A DNA stretch of 64,000 bases from positions 6,041,929 through 6,105,928 of the forward strand of contig NZ_KI912266.1 in NCBI RefSeq assembly GCF_000235425.2. Reading direction: 5' to 3'. This document shows, in pieces, positions 42,545 to 50,816 of the stretch. The stretch is from Pseudofrankia saprophytica (GTDB taxonomy: Bacteria; Actinomycetota; Actinomycetes; Frankiales; Frankiaceae). The translations under genes and the position numbers were made by a program. A model generated the notes under the pieces. The model saw only the letters and a list, made by a program, of their open reading frames with translations. It was not told the DNA's origin and did no database searches. The first letter of the stretch is position 1. Every line of letters starts with the position of its first letter.

Positions 42545-42663
42545 AGTTCTGACCCGTCCCGACGTCCTGACGCCCCGACGTCCGACGTCCCGACCCGTGT
42601 TGGCGCGCGGTTCCGCGGGGCGCGCATCCAGGTACGTGAATCCAGCAAGCAAGGGAGGCCGGG

Positions 42664-44133
42664 GTGCCGGCAATCATCGAGGAACGGCGTTCATACGTCG
42701 CCGGACGGTGGGTCCACGGCGATGGTTCGTTCGCCGTGGAGAACCCGGCCGACGAGTCGACGGTCGCCGAGATCGGCGTGACACCGCTCGCCGAGATCGA
42801 GCGGGCCATCACCGAGGCGCGGCGCAGCTTCGACGAGGGCGTGTGGGCCGACAAGCCCGCGGCCGAACGCGCGAGGATCCTCCTGGCGTTCCTCGACCAC
42901 ATCGAGGCCTCGCACGACGCGCTCGTCGCCACGATGATCGCCGAGGCCGGCCAGCCGGTCGCGTACGCGGAACGGGCGCAGTTCGCCTCCGGCCTGGCGC
43001 TCGGGCGCGCGACGATCGACCTCTACCAGTCGATGCGGCACGAGGAAGCAAGCCCCGTGCCCGTCAACGAGCTGGTGCTCGGCCGGGTGGCGCTCAGCGT
43101 GCGCCGCCACGAGCCGATCGGCGTGGTCGCGGCCATCACGCCGTACAACGGCGCGATCATCATGGCGTTCCAGAAGGTCATCCCGGCGCTGATGGCGGGC
43201 AACTCGGTCGTCCTGCGGCCCAGCCCGCTGACGCCGATCTCCTCGCTGGTGTTCGGCGCCGCGGCCGAGGCGGTCGGCCTACCGCCGGGAGTCCTGTCCG
43301 TCGTCGTGGAACAGGGCGCCGCCGGCGCCGAGCTGCTCACGACGCACCCAGCCGTCGACATGGTGTCGTTCACCGGCTCCACCGCCGTCGGGAAGCGGAT
43401 CCTCGCCCAGGCGGCGCCGACGGTGAAGCGGGTCTCGCTGGAGCTCGGTGGCAAGTCGGCGCAGATCTACCTGCCGGACGCCGTCGACCGCGTCGCGACC
43501 GGGGCGATCATGGTCGTGGCCACCACCGCCGGCCAGGCCTGCGTCGCCGCCACCCGGATGCTCGTGCCGGCGGACCGCAAGGAAGAGGTGGTCGAGGCGG
43601 TCAGCCGCGTCTACGGGTCGTTGAAGGTCGGTCCGCCGTCGGACCCGGCCTCGATGATGGGCCCGGTCATCAACGACGCCGCCCGGGCGCGCTGCGAGCG
43701 GTACGTCGCCCTGGCCGAGCAGCACGGCGGCAAGGTCACCACCGGCGGCGGCCGGCCCGCCGGGCTGGAGCGCGGCTACTACTTCGAGCCCACCGTCCTG
43801 GACGTGCCTGACAACGCCAACCCGGCGGCCCAGGAGGAGATCTTCGGCCCGGTGCTGTCGGTGATCGGCTACCGCGATCTCGACGACGCCGTCCGGATCG
43901 CGAACGACAGCGTCTACGGCCTGTCCGGCCAGGTCTACGGCAAGGACGTCGCCGCGGCCACCGCCGTCGCCCGCAGGCTGCGCACCGGCGCGGTCAACGT
44001 CAACACGTCCGTGTTCAGCGCCTATGCCCCCAGCGGGGGCTACAAGCAGAGCGGTCTCGACCGCGAGCGCGGCCCCGACGGCATCCGCGCCTTCCAGGAG
44101 GTCAAGCACATGTCCATCGGGGAGCTGCGCTAG
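42664..44133 (+). CDS. Aldehyde dehydrogenase
   Basis: This is a 489-residue NAD(P)-dependent aldehyde dehydrogenase. The general base Glu is in VSLELGGKSAQ, the catalytic Cys in AGQACVAATR, the cofactor-binding FTGSTAVGKRI precedes them, and EEIFGPVLSV lies near the C-terminus. GTG 42664 follows AAGGGAGG. It is preceded by a 119-bp gap rich in CCCGACGTCC-like direct repeats. In this cluster it may oxidise an aldehyde released by the thiolase/aldolase-like step or by the P450. Confidence 0.94.
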   Translation: MPAIIEERRSYVAGRWVHGDGSFAVENPADESTVAEIGVTPLAEIERAITEARRSFDEGVWADKPAAERARILLAFLDHIEASHDALVATMIAEAGQPVAYAERAQFASGLALGRATIDLYQSMRHEEASPVPVNELVLGRVALSVRRHEPIGVVAAITPYNGAIIMAFQKVIPALMAGNSVVLRPSPLTPISSLVFGAAAEAVGLPPGVLSVVVEQGAAGAELLTTHPAVDMVSFTGSTAVGKRILAQAAPTVKRVSLELGGKSAQIYLPDAVDRVATGAIMVVATTAGQACVAATRMLVPADRKEEVVEAVSRVYGSLKVGPPSDPASMMGPVINDAARARCERYVALAEQHGGKVTTGGGRPAGLERGYYFEPTVLDVPDNANPAAQEEIFGPVLSVIGYRDLDDAVRIANDSVYGLSGQVYGKDVAAATAVARRLRTGAVNVNTSVFSAYAPSGGYKQSGLDRERGPDGIRAFQEVKHMSIGELR

Positions 44134-44151
44134 CGCGGCCAAAACCGCAAG

Positions 44152-44184
44152 GCCCCGCCCTGGCCCTGCCTGCCCTGGCGGGGC
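44152..44184 (+). terminator. Hairpin between aldehyde dehydrogenase and amidohydrolase genes
   Basis: GCCCCGCC (44152-44159) pairs with GGCGGGGC (44177-44184) 18 bp after the stop codon, with a 17-nt loop. Weak terminator or intra-operon stem. Confidence 0.35.
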
Positions 44185-44249
44185 GCCCCGGATGGCCCCG
44201 GCACCGACCACGGACCACGGACCAGACCTCGAACCCACGAGGAGGAGAC

Positions 44250-45455
44250 ATGACCTCAGAACTGAACCTCGACTGGCTGATCTCGGTCGACGACCACATC
44301 CTCGAGCCGCCACACGTGTGGATCGACCGCGTCCCCAGCAAGGACCGTGACCGCGCCCCGCACATGATCAACGAAAACGGCCTGGACTACTGGGTGTACG
44401 ACGGCAAGAAGTACCCCAGCTCGGGACTGTCGGCGGTCGCCGGCAAGTCCAAGGAGGAGTTCAGCCCCGAGCCGCTGCCCTACAGCGAAATGCGGCCCGG
44501 CTGCTACGACCCGACCGAGCGGGTCAAGGACATGGACCGCGCCGGCATCCTCGCCTCGCTCTGCTTCCCGACGATCACCCGGTTCTGCGGCCAGCTGTTC
44601 ATGGAGGCCTCCGACCAGGAGTTCGGCCTCGTCTGCCTCAAGGCCTACAACGACTGGATGATCGACGAGTGGTGCGCCGCCGCGCCCGGCCGCTACATCC
44701 CGCTCGCGCTCATCCCGCTGTGGGACCCGAAGCTCGCCGCCGCGGAGCTGGAGCGGACCGCCGCGAAGGGCGCGACCACGTTCGCGTTCTCGGAGAACCC
44801 GGAGCCGCTGGGCCTGCCCACCATCCATGACCCGTCTGGTTACTGGGACCCGGTCATGGCCGCGGCCAACGAGCTGCACATGGTCGCCTCCATGCACGTC
44901 GGCTCCTCCTCCCAGGTACCGAAGATCGCGAGCAACGCGCCGTTCCTCGCCAACCTCACCTGGGGCGCGATGCGCACCTCCGGCGCCATGCTCTCCTGGC
45001 TGTTCTCCGGCATGTTCCAGCGCTACCCCAACCTGAAGATCGCGCTGTCCGAGGGCGAGATCGGCTGGATGCCGTACTACCTGGAGCGGGCCGAGCAGGT
45101 CCTCGACAAGCAGCGCTACTGGGTCCAGCGCGGCGCGAAGTTCATGGACCACGGCGGCTCCACCGGCGTCGACCTGGACACCCTCGACGTGCGCGCCACC
45201 TTCCGCGACCACATCTACGGCTGCTTCATCGAGGACCACCACGGCATCGCCAGCCTCGCCGAGATCGGCGAGGACAACATCATGTGCGAGACCGACTACC
45301 CCCACTCCGACTCCACCTGGCCCAACTGCATCCAGACAGTCAAGAACGTCATCGGCCACCTGCCAGCCGAGACCCAGTACAAACTGCTGCGCGGCAACGC
45401 CGAACGCCTCTACCGGTTCACCGCGGCCGAGCCGCCCGTCCTGGCCGGAGCCTGA
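44250..45455 (+). CDS. Amidohydrolase-family (amidohydrolase_2) metal-dependent hydrolase
   Basis: This 401-residue TIM-barrel hydrolase or decarboxylase starts with SVDDHILEPPHVWIDRVP; its D-x-H equivalent is V-D-D-H. It continues with CFPTITRFCGQ, YNDWMIDEWCAAAPGRYIPL, MHVGSSSQ, SEGEIGWMPYYLERAE and the late metal-site Asp in CETDYPHSDSTWP. Proteins of this group cluster with acyl-CoA and P450 genes in actinobacterial degradation pathways and may open rings or decarboxylate CoA-free acids. GAGGAGGAGA precedes the ATG. The ferredoxin gene begins 4 bp after its stop. Confidence 0.9.
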   Translation: MTSELNLDWLISVDDHILEPPHVWIDRVPSKDRDRAPHMINENGLDYWVYDGKKYPSSGLSAVAGKSKEEFSPEPLPYSEMRPGCYDPTERVKDMDRAGILASLCFPTITRFCGQLFMEASDQEFGLVCLKAYNDWMIDEWCAAAPGRYIPLALIPLWDPKLAAAELERTAAKGATTFAFSENPEPLGLPTIHDPSGYWDPVMAAANELHMVASMHVGSSSQVPKIASNAPFLANLTWGAMRTSGAMLSWLFSGMFQRYPNLKIALSEGEIGWMPYYLERAEQVLDKQRYWVQRGAKFMDHGGSTGVDLDTLDVRATFRDHIYGCFIEDHHGIASLAEIGEDNIMCETDYPHSDSTWPNCIQTVKNVIGHLPAETQYKLLRGNAERLYRFTAAEPPVLAGA

Positions 45456-45459
45456 GCCG

Positions 45460-45696
45460 ATGTCCGGATCCGCCCCCGCTCCCGCTGACTGGTCGGTCGC
45501 CGTCGACCGCGACCAGTGCATCGGCAGTGGGATCTGCATCGTCTATGCCCCGGACTTCTTCACCCACGACGACGAGGCCAAGGCAATGGTGATCGACGGT
45601 GCTGGCGACGCCGACCTGGGCGCCGTCCGCACCGCCGTGGAAGCCTGCCCGACCAGCGCGCTGGCGTTCCTGGCCGGCGACAAGAAAGAAGCGTGA
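45460..45696 (+). CDS. 3Fe-4S (or 4Fe-4S) ferredoxin, P450-type
   Basis: The 78-residue protein has the single-cluster motif C-I-G-S-G-I-C, then APDFF and ACPTSAL near the C-terminus, typical of the 3Fe-4S ferredoxins that donate electrons to actinomycete P450s. The position usually held by the middle Cys is not filled, consistent with a 3Fe-4S cluster. It starts four bases after the amidohydrolase stop, and the P450 lies one gene downstream, so it is the likely redox partner. A ferredoxin reductase is not in the window. Confidence 0.93.
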   Translation: MSGSAPAPADWSVAVDRDQCIGSGICIVYAPDFFTHDDEAKAMVIDGAGDADLGAVRTAVEACPTSALAFLAGDKKEA

Positions 45697-45700
45697 CCTG

Positions 45701-46489
45701 ATGGGAAACCTGCTCGAAGGCAAGAGCGCCATCGTCACCGGTTCCGGCGGTGGCGTCGGCCGGGCCTCCGCCTTACGGTTCGCCGAGGAGGGCGCGCGGG
45801 TCGTCTGCGCCGACATCCGGCTGGAACCGGTCAAGGAGACGGTGAGCCTGATCGAGGCGGCCGGCGGGACGGCGATCGCCGTCGGCGCCGACGTGTCGAA
45901 CGAGGACGACGTCGTGGCGATGATCGCCGCCGCCGTCGAGGCGTTCGGCCAGCTCGACATCCTGTTCAACAACGTCGGCATTCCGACGCCGCGACTGGGC
46001 ACAAAGCTCGAGGACCACACCGCCGAGGACTTCCAGCGCCTCGTCGGCGTGAACTTCGGCGGCGTGTTCTTCGGTACCAAGCACGCGATGCTCCAGTTCA
46101 AGGCGCAGGGCGGCGGCGGCGTCATCCTCAACACCGGTTCGGTCGCCGGGCTGGTCGCCTGGGGTGGATCCGTGTACGGCGCGACGAAGGGCGCGGTGCA
46201 CCAGCTCACGAAGGCCGCGGCCATCGAGGGCGCGCCGTTCAACATCCGGGCCAACGCGATCTGCCCGGCCGGCATGCCGTTCACCGGGTTCATGGCGGCC
46301 GGCGGCATGACGGTGACCGACGAGGCGACGCTGCGCCACGTCGCCGAGACGACCGGGGCCAACCACCCGCTCGGCCGGCCCATCACCGCCGAGGACTGCG
46401 CCGAGGCCGCCGTCTACCTGGTCAGTGACCGGGCCGCGAACGTCACCGGCGTGCTGCTGCCGGTCGACGGCGGCTACGTGGCGCGCTAG
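45701..46489 (+). CDS. Short-chain dehydrogenase/reductase
   Basis: This 262-residue SDR has cofactor motif TGSGGGVGRAS (about 13-23), DIRLEP for NAD(H) preference, NNVG, the catalytic SVAGL...YGATK (Ser-Tyr-Lys) and an ICPAG motif after the active site. It starts 4 bp after the ferredoxin stop. Within the cluster it may oxidise a secondary alcohol such as the product of the P450 or a beta-hydroxyacyl intermediate. Confidence 0.94.
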   Translation: MGNLLEGKSAIVTGSGGGVGRASALRFAEEGARVVCADIRLEPVKETVSLIEAAGGTAIAVGADVSNEDDVVAMIAAAVEAFGQLDILFNNVGIPTPRLGTKLEDHTAEDFQRLVGVNFGGVFFGTKHAMLQFKAQGGGGVILNTGSVAGLVAWGGSVYGATKGAVHQLTKAAAIEGAPFNIRANAICPAGMPFTGFMAAGGMTVTDEATLRHVAETTGANHPLGRPITAEDCAEAAVYLVSDRAANVTGVLLPVDGGYVAR

Positions 46490-46526
46490 CCGCCACGCCA
46501 CCCCACCGAAATCGGCGGACAATTCC

Positions 46527-47774
46527 ATGACCGAGATAGCCACCCTCGACCGCGCGCGCATCCAGGAGCTCTTCGACCTGCGCGGCGCCTACCTCGCCCG
46601 TTCCGGCGGCGGCTACACCGACGACCCGAACCCGATCTGGAACCGGCTGCGGGAACAGGCGCCGGTGCATCCGGGCACCGTCCACGAGCTCACCGGCGTC
46701 GACGAACCGCTGATGTTCGCCGGTCTGCCCTTCCCGGACCGACCGCACTTCTCGGCCTTCACCTGGGCGGCCTGCGATGCCGCCTACCGGGACGCGGAGG
46801 TGTTCGCCTCCTCGCCCGAGCCGGTCGACGTCGCCGGCGGCCCGTCGGCCGTGCTCAACAGCATGCTGTCGATGGGTGGCACCGAGCACCGGCGCTACCG
46901 GGCGCTCGTGCAGCCGTCGTTCGTGCCGAACAGGGCGCAGTGGTGGATCCGCAACTGGATCGAGCAGACCGTCCAACTGCTGATCGACAGCTTCGCCGCC
47001 GACGGCCGGGCGGAGCTGAACGTCGACTTCTGCGCCGCGATCCCGGTGCTGACGATCACCAGCAGCTTCGGGGTGCCGGTTGACCAGGCCCTCGACATCC
47101 GGGCCGCGCTCCAGCACCCCGAAAAGATCATCGAGATCATCCGCCCGATCGTCGCGGCCCGCCGCGAGGCCCCGGGCGACGACCTGATCAGTGTGCTGAC
47201 CCAGGCAGAGATGACCGACGAGAACGGCGTCCGCCACCGGCTGTCCGACGCCGAGATCTACTCGTTCTCACTGCTGCTGCTGGCCGCCGGCTCCGGCACG
47301 ACGTGGAAGCAGATGGGCACGATGATCACCATTCTGCTCCAGCGGCCCGAGCTGCTGAAGGCCGTCCGCGAGGACCGGGCGCTGCTGCGGCCGGCGATCG
47401 AGGAGTCGCTACGCTGGCTGCCGACCGACCCGATGTTCTCCCGGTACGTGACCCGCGACGTCGACTTCCACGGCGTGCACCTGCCCGAGGGGGCGGTGCT
47501 GCACATCTGCCTCGGCGCCGCCAACCGGGACCCGGCCCGCTGGGACCGGCCCGACGAGTACGACGCCGGCCGGCCGCTCAAGCCGTCGTTCGCGTTCGGC
47601 GGCGGCGCGCACGTGTGCCTAGGCATGCATGTCGCCCGGGCCGAGATCCGCGTCGCCATCAACGCGCTCCTCGACCGGCTGCCGAACCTGCGCCTCGACC
47701 CCGACGCCGAGCCCCCGCGCTTCGTCGGCATGTACGAGCGCGGCGCGACGGCCATCCCCGTCCTGTTCGACTGA
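46527..47774 (+). CDS. Cytochrome P450
   Basis: This 415-residue soluble bacterial P450 has the I-helix AAGSGTTWKQ, ExxR in EESLRWLP, and the heme-binding FAFGGGAHVCLGMHVARAEI with the thiolate Cys at about 364. The substitution of Trp after the I-helix Thr pair and the ferredoxin encoded two genes upstream suit a degradative monooxygenase of the steroid/terpenoid-using kind; the substrate is not known. A large hairpin follows the stop codon. The ATG at 46527 has no strong SD but is the only start consistent with the family N-terminus. Confidence 0.94.
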   Translation: MTEIATLDRARIQELFDLRGAYLARSGGGYTDDPNPIWNRLREQAPVHPGTVHELTGVDEPLMFAGLPFPDRPHFSAFTWAACDAAYRDAEVFASSPEPVDVAGGPSAVLNSMLSMGGTEHRRYRALVQPSFVPNRAQWWIRNWIEQTVQLLIDSFAADGRAELNVDFCAAIPVLTITSSFGVPVDQALDIRAALQHPEKIIEIIRPIVAARREAPGDDLISVLTQAEMTDENGVRHRLSDAEIYSFSLLLLAAGSGTTWKQMGTMITILLQRPELLKAVREDRALLRPAIEESLRWLPTDPMFSRYVTRDVDFHGVHLPEGAVLHICLGAANRDPARWDRPDEYDAGRPLKPSFAFGGGAHVCLGMHVARAEIRVAINALLDRLPNLRLDPDAEPPRFVGMYERGATAIPVLFD

Positions 47775-47797
47775 CGCGGGCCGCACCACCGACCCGG

Positions 47798-47846
47798 GCC
47801 GCCCAGGCTCGGGCCGGTCGGCCTCGCCGGCCCGAGCCTGGGCGGC
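47798..47846 (+). terminator. Perfect 20-bp hairpin between P450 and nitroreductase-like gene
   Basis: 47798-47817 pairs perfectly with 47827-47846 around a 9-nt loop, 24 bp after the P450 stop. There is no U-tract. It is either a terminator or a stem that protects or separates the upstream message. Confidence 0.6.
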
Positions 47847-47886
47847 GCGGCCCGGCCGCCACGTCTCCCGACCTCCGGAGAACCCC

Positions 47887-48339
47887 GTGAGCGAACCGAA
47901 CCCCGCAAGTGAACCGAACTACGTCAAGCCCGAGCTCACCCTGCTGGGGGCGGACCACATCCGCGCCTACCGGGAGACCGACGGCGAGACCGGCTACCTC
48001 TGGAACGGCGTCCCGACGCTGCTGCTGACCACGACTGGCCGGCGCACCGGCGAGGCCCGCACCTCGGCGCTGATCTTCGCCCGCGACGGCGACGACTTCC
48101 TCGTCGTCGCCTCCACCGGCGGGGCACCCAACCATCCCAAGTGGTACCTGAACCTCGAGGCGAACCCGGCCGTCGAGATCCAGGTCAAGGCCGAGCACAT
48201 CAAGGTCGTCGCGCACCCGGCCACCCCGGAGGAGAAGCCCCGCCTCTGGAAGATCGTGACGGACGCCTGGCCGAACTACGACGTCTACCAGACGCGCACC
48301 GAACGCGTGATCCCGGTCGTGGTCCTGCGCCGCGCCTGA
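47887..48339 (+). CDS. Deazaflavin (F420)-type nitroreductase-family protein
   Basis: The 150-residue protein is of the split beta-barrel family that includes Ddn and related F420H2-dependent reductases. It has LLLTTTGRRTGEARTSALIFARDGDDFLVVASTGGAPNHPKWYLNL with the G-R-R-T-G/S-G-G-x-P-x-H-P-x-W signature, then ANPAVEIQVK. Members reduce quinones or nitro groups, or protect against oxidants, using F420. GTG 47887 follows CTCCGGAG. It sits at the boundary between the P450 unit and the phosphotransferase unit. Confidence 0.9.
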   Translation: MSEPNPASEPNYVKPELTLLGADHIRAYRETDGETGYLWNGVPTLLLTTTGRRTGEARTSALIFARDGDDFLVVASTGGAPNHPKWYLNLEANPAVEIQVKAEHIKVVAHPATPEEKPRLWKIVTDAWPNYDVYQTRTERVIPVVVLRRA

Positions 48340-48475
48340 GCACCCGGTCGCGAATGCTCCGCCGCGCCGGCCCATCGGCGAACCCGCCGACGGTGACCGG
48401 CCGGGCGGCGCCAGAATGGCCGCCGGCCCGGCTCCTGGCCCCAGATCCCTGCCACCTCGCGCCCAAGGAGGAGAC

Positions 48476-48568
48476 ATGCTCCCGCAGGTCCCGACGGAGA
48501 CCGCGCCTACACCGTGCGCGGCGCTCGGCCGCATTGGCCGCACCACCGCCCCCGAGGCCGCCTTATGA
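48476..48568 (+). CDS. 30-codon leader ORF coupled to the phosphotransferase gene
   Basis: An ideal AAGGAGG lies 5 nt before ATG 48476. The frame codes for MLPQVPTETAPTPCAALGRI and ten further residues, then stops at TGA 48566-48568, which overlaps the ATG of the phosphotransferase (TTATGA). The real gene itself has no comparable ribosome binding site, so its translation probably depends on ribosomes finishing this ORF. No family match is expected at this length. It might alternatively be an in-frame-lost N-terminal extension. Confidence 0.55.
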   Translation: MLPQVPTETAPTPCAALGRIGRTTAPEAAL

Positions 48569-49629
48569 GCACGGTCGCGCCGCGGTTTCCCGACACCCTC
48601 GACGAGGCGCTCTCCCCCGCCTGGCTGACGGAGATCCTCAGCAAGCAGTACCCGAACATCCGGGTCCACGGGGCCAGTCGCGGCCCCATCGTCGCCCGGG
48701 TCGCGACCAATCTCCGCTTCGACGTCGACTGCGACGGCCTGGGCGAGGACCAGGCGCCGCTGAAGCTCTGCGTCAAGGGCTTCTTCACCCCGGCCGGCGA
48801 GCTCGTGCACGGCACCGGCGAGCACGAGGCGTACTTCTACCGGGATCTCGTCGACTCCACCGGGGTCCGCACGCTGAACGCCGTCTACGCCGACGTCCAC
48901 CCGCAGCACGGCGGCGGCGTGATCATCACCCGGGACATCGTCGCCGAAGGCGCGACCTTCCTCGACGCGCTCGCCCCGTACACCCCCGACCAGGCAGCGG
49001 TCAGCCTCTCCCAGCTGGCCAAGCTGCACTCCTCGACCTGGAACGCCCCGGCGCTCGCCGACGTCGGCTGGCTCGCGCCCCGCCTCGATGGCCATCTGCG
49101 GCACCGCGGCTTCAAGGAGATCAACGGGAACTTCACCGGCCCGATCGGCGCCGGCGTCCCGGCAGAGGTCCGCGACGCCCAGCGGCTCGTCGACGCCTAC
49201 CGGCGGTTCGCCGCCCTGGTCGCGGCCGCCGATCCGTGGTGCATCGTGCACGGCGACCCGCACGTCGGGAACGTCTACCTCGACGCGCGGGGCCGGCCGT
49301 CGTTCGTCGACTGGCAGCTCGCGCAGCGCGGCCCGTGGTGGGTCGACGTCGGCTACCACATCGCGTCCGCGCTGACCGTCGAGGACCGCCGCGGCCACGA
49401 ACGCGACCTGCTCCAGCACTACCTCGACGAGTTGCGCGCCGGAGGCGTCGACGCCCCGTCGCTCGACGACGCCTGGACCGGCTATCGCCAGGGCATCGTC
49501 GAGGGCTTCTACCTCTGGGGGATCACTCTCAAGGTCAAGCCGGAGATCACCACCGTGCTGCTCGCCCGGATCGGCACCGCGGTCGCCGACCACGACTCCC
49601 TCACCGCCGTCCTCGACGCCGAGGGCTGA
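48565..49629 (+). CDS. Aminoglycoside phosphotransferase-like kinase (acyl-CoA-pathway-linked type)
   Basis: This 354-residue protein kinase-like phosphotransferase resembles the APH/choline kinase family. A conserved Lys lies in LCVKGFF, the catalytic loop is CIVHGDPHVGNVY (H-G-D-x-x-x-x-N) and the metal-binding Asp is in SFVDWQLAQ. YHIASALTVEDRR is typical of the group encoded beside acyl-CoA dehydrogenases in mycolata. Its substrate is probably a small alcohol or a pathway intermediate rather than an antibiotic. Its start overlaps the leader ORF and its stop is 3 bp from the next SDR. Confidence 0.88.
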   Translation: MSTVAPRFPDTLDEALSPAWLTEILSKQYPNIRVHGASRGPIVARVATNLRFDVDCDGLGEDQAPLKLCVKGFFTPAGELVHGTGEHEAYFYRDLVDSTGVRTLNAVYADVHPQHGGGVIITRDIVAEGATFLDALAPYTPDQAAVSLSQLAKLHSSTWNAPALADVGWLAPRLDGHLRHRGFKEINGNFTGPIGAGVPAEVRDAQRLVDAYRRFAALVAAADPWCIVHGDPHVGNVYLDARGRPSFVDWQLAQRGPWWVDVGYHIASALTVEDRRGHERDLLQHYLDELRAGGVDAPSLDDAWTGYRQGIVEGFYLWGITLKVKPEITTVLLARIGTAVADHDSLTAVLDAEG

Positions 49630-49632
49630 CCG

Positions 49633-50520
49633 GTGCCGACAGCTCTGGTCACCGGCGCCAGCCGCGGCATCGGCAAGGCGATCGCCGTGCACCTGGCCAG
49701 GACCGGCTATGACGTCGCGGTCACCGCCCGGACCGTCAAGGAAGGCGAAGGGCGCGAGCACTCGTCGACCCTGCGTCGCTCCGACACCAGCCCCCTTCCC
49801 GGGTCGCTGTCCTCGACCGCCCTGCTCGTGGAGGCGGAGGGCACGCGGGCACTCACCGTCCCCGCCGACCTGACCGACCGTTCCTCGGTCTTCGCCGCCG
49901 CCGACGCCGTGCTGGCGGAATGGGGCCGCATCGACGTCCTGGTCAACAACGGCCGCTACATCGGCCCCGGCCACATGGACCACCTGGAGGAGACCCCGCT
50001 CGACCTGCTGGAGCTGCACCTCGAGGCGAACGTCATGGCTCCCCTGGCGCTCATCAAGAAGGTGCTGCCCGGCATGCTCGAGCGCGGGTCCGGCTGCATC
50101 GTGAACATCACCTCCGGCGCGGGTTACCACGACCCGCCGGCCGCCGCGGGCGCCGGCGGCTGGGGGCTTGGCTACGGCCTGAGCAAGGCGGCCCTGCATC
50201 GCGTGGCCGGCATCCTGCATCTGGAGACGGCCGGCCGCGGGGTGCGGGCCTTCAACGTCCAGCCCGGGTTCGTCGCCACCGAGCGGATGGCGCAGGACAT
50301 GGGCACCTTCGGCTTCGACGCGTCCGGCGCCGCCCCGCCCGACGTGGTCGGCGCGGTCGTCGCCTGGCTGGTGGCCAATCCCGAGACCGCGGAGGCGGCC
50401 ATGGAGGACGAGCCGGCCGTCTTCCGGTCGACCAGGGACGGCCGCACCATCGAGGCCCAGCAGGTCTGCCGTGACCTCGGCCTTCTGCCCGGATGGCCCA
50501 GCACACCGGCTGGTCCCTGA
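49633..50520 (+). CDS. Short-chain dehydrogenase/reductase with insertion
   Basis: This 295-residue SDR starts at GTG 49633. The cofactor motif is TGASRGIGKA, followed by NNGRYIG, the catalytic TSGAGYHD...YGLSKAAL (Ser-Tyr-Lys) and VQPGFVATER. An insertion of about 25 residues (about 37-65: EGEGREHSSTLRRSDTSPLP onward) between the second strand and helix is unusual for the family, and the C-terminus is extended. It is the last gene of the plus-strand catabolic cluster and follows the kinase by 3 bp. Confidence 0.9.
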   Translation: MPTALVTGASRGIGKAIAVHLARTGYDVAVTARTVKEGEGREHSSTLRRSDTSPLPGSLSSTALLVEAEGTRALTVPADLTDRSSVFAAADAVLAEWGRIDVLVNNGRYIGPGHMDHLEETPLDLLELHLEANVMAPLALIKKVLPGMLERGSGCIVNITSGAGYHDPPAAAGAGGWGLGYGLSKAALHRVAGILHLETAGRGVRAFNVQPGFVATERMAQDMGTFGFDASGAAPPDVVGAVVAWLVANPETAEAAMEDEPAVFRSTRDGRTIEAQQVCRDLGLLPGWPSTPAGP

Positions 50521-50816
50521 ACCAGAAGGCCACGTTCCGTGCCCCGGTTCGCGGGCGCGTCGCACGCGGGCCGGGGTGCGGCCGGATCGATGGAGGTGGC
50601 CGGTGGGCGAGGCGGCGGTTGGGCTTCGGGTCGGATTTCACGCCGGGACGGACCTCGAACCCGCCCCTGCGCGACCACGCGGCCTCGAACCTGACCGCAC
50701 CTCTTCGAACCTGGCCACACCCTGTTGATCACGACCTCACCCCGTTGATCTCGAGTCGCCGGGCGTAACGTCCCGCCTGCGCGCCAAGCGGCGCTTTCGG
50801 CACGTCAGCGCCGGAT

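Noticed and set aside
47659..50565. 968-codon minus-strand open frame
   Set aside because: It is antisense to the P450, nitroreductase-like, phosphotransferase and SDR genes, which carry clear family motifs; the antisense product has none.
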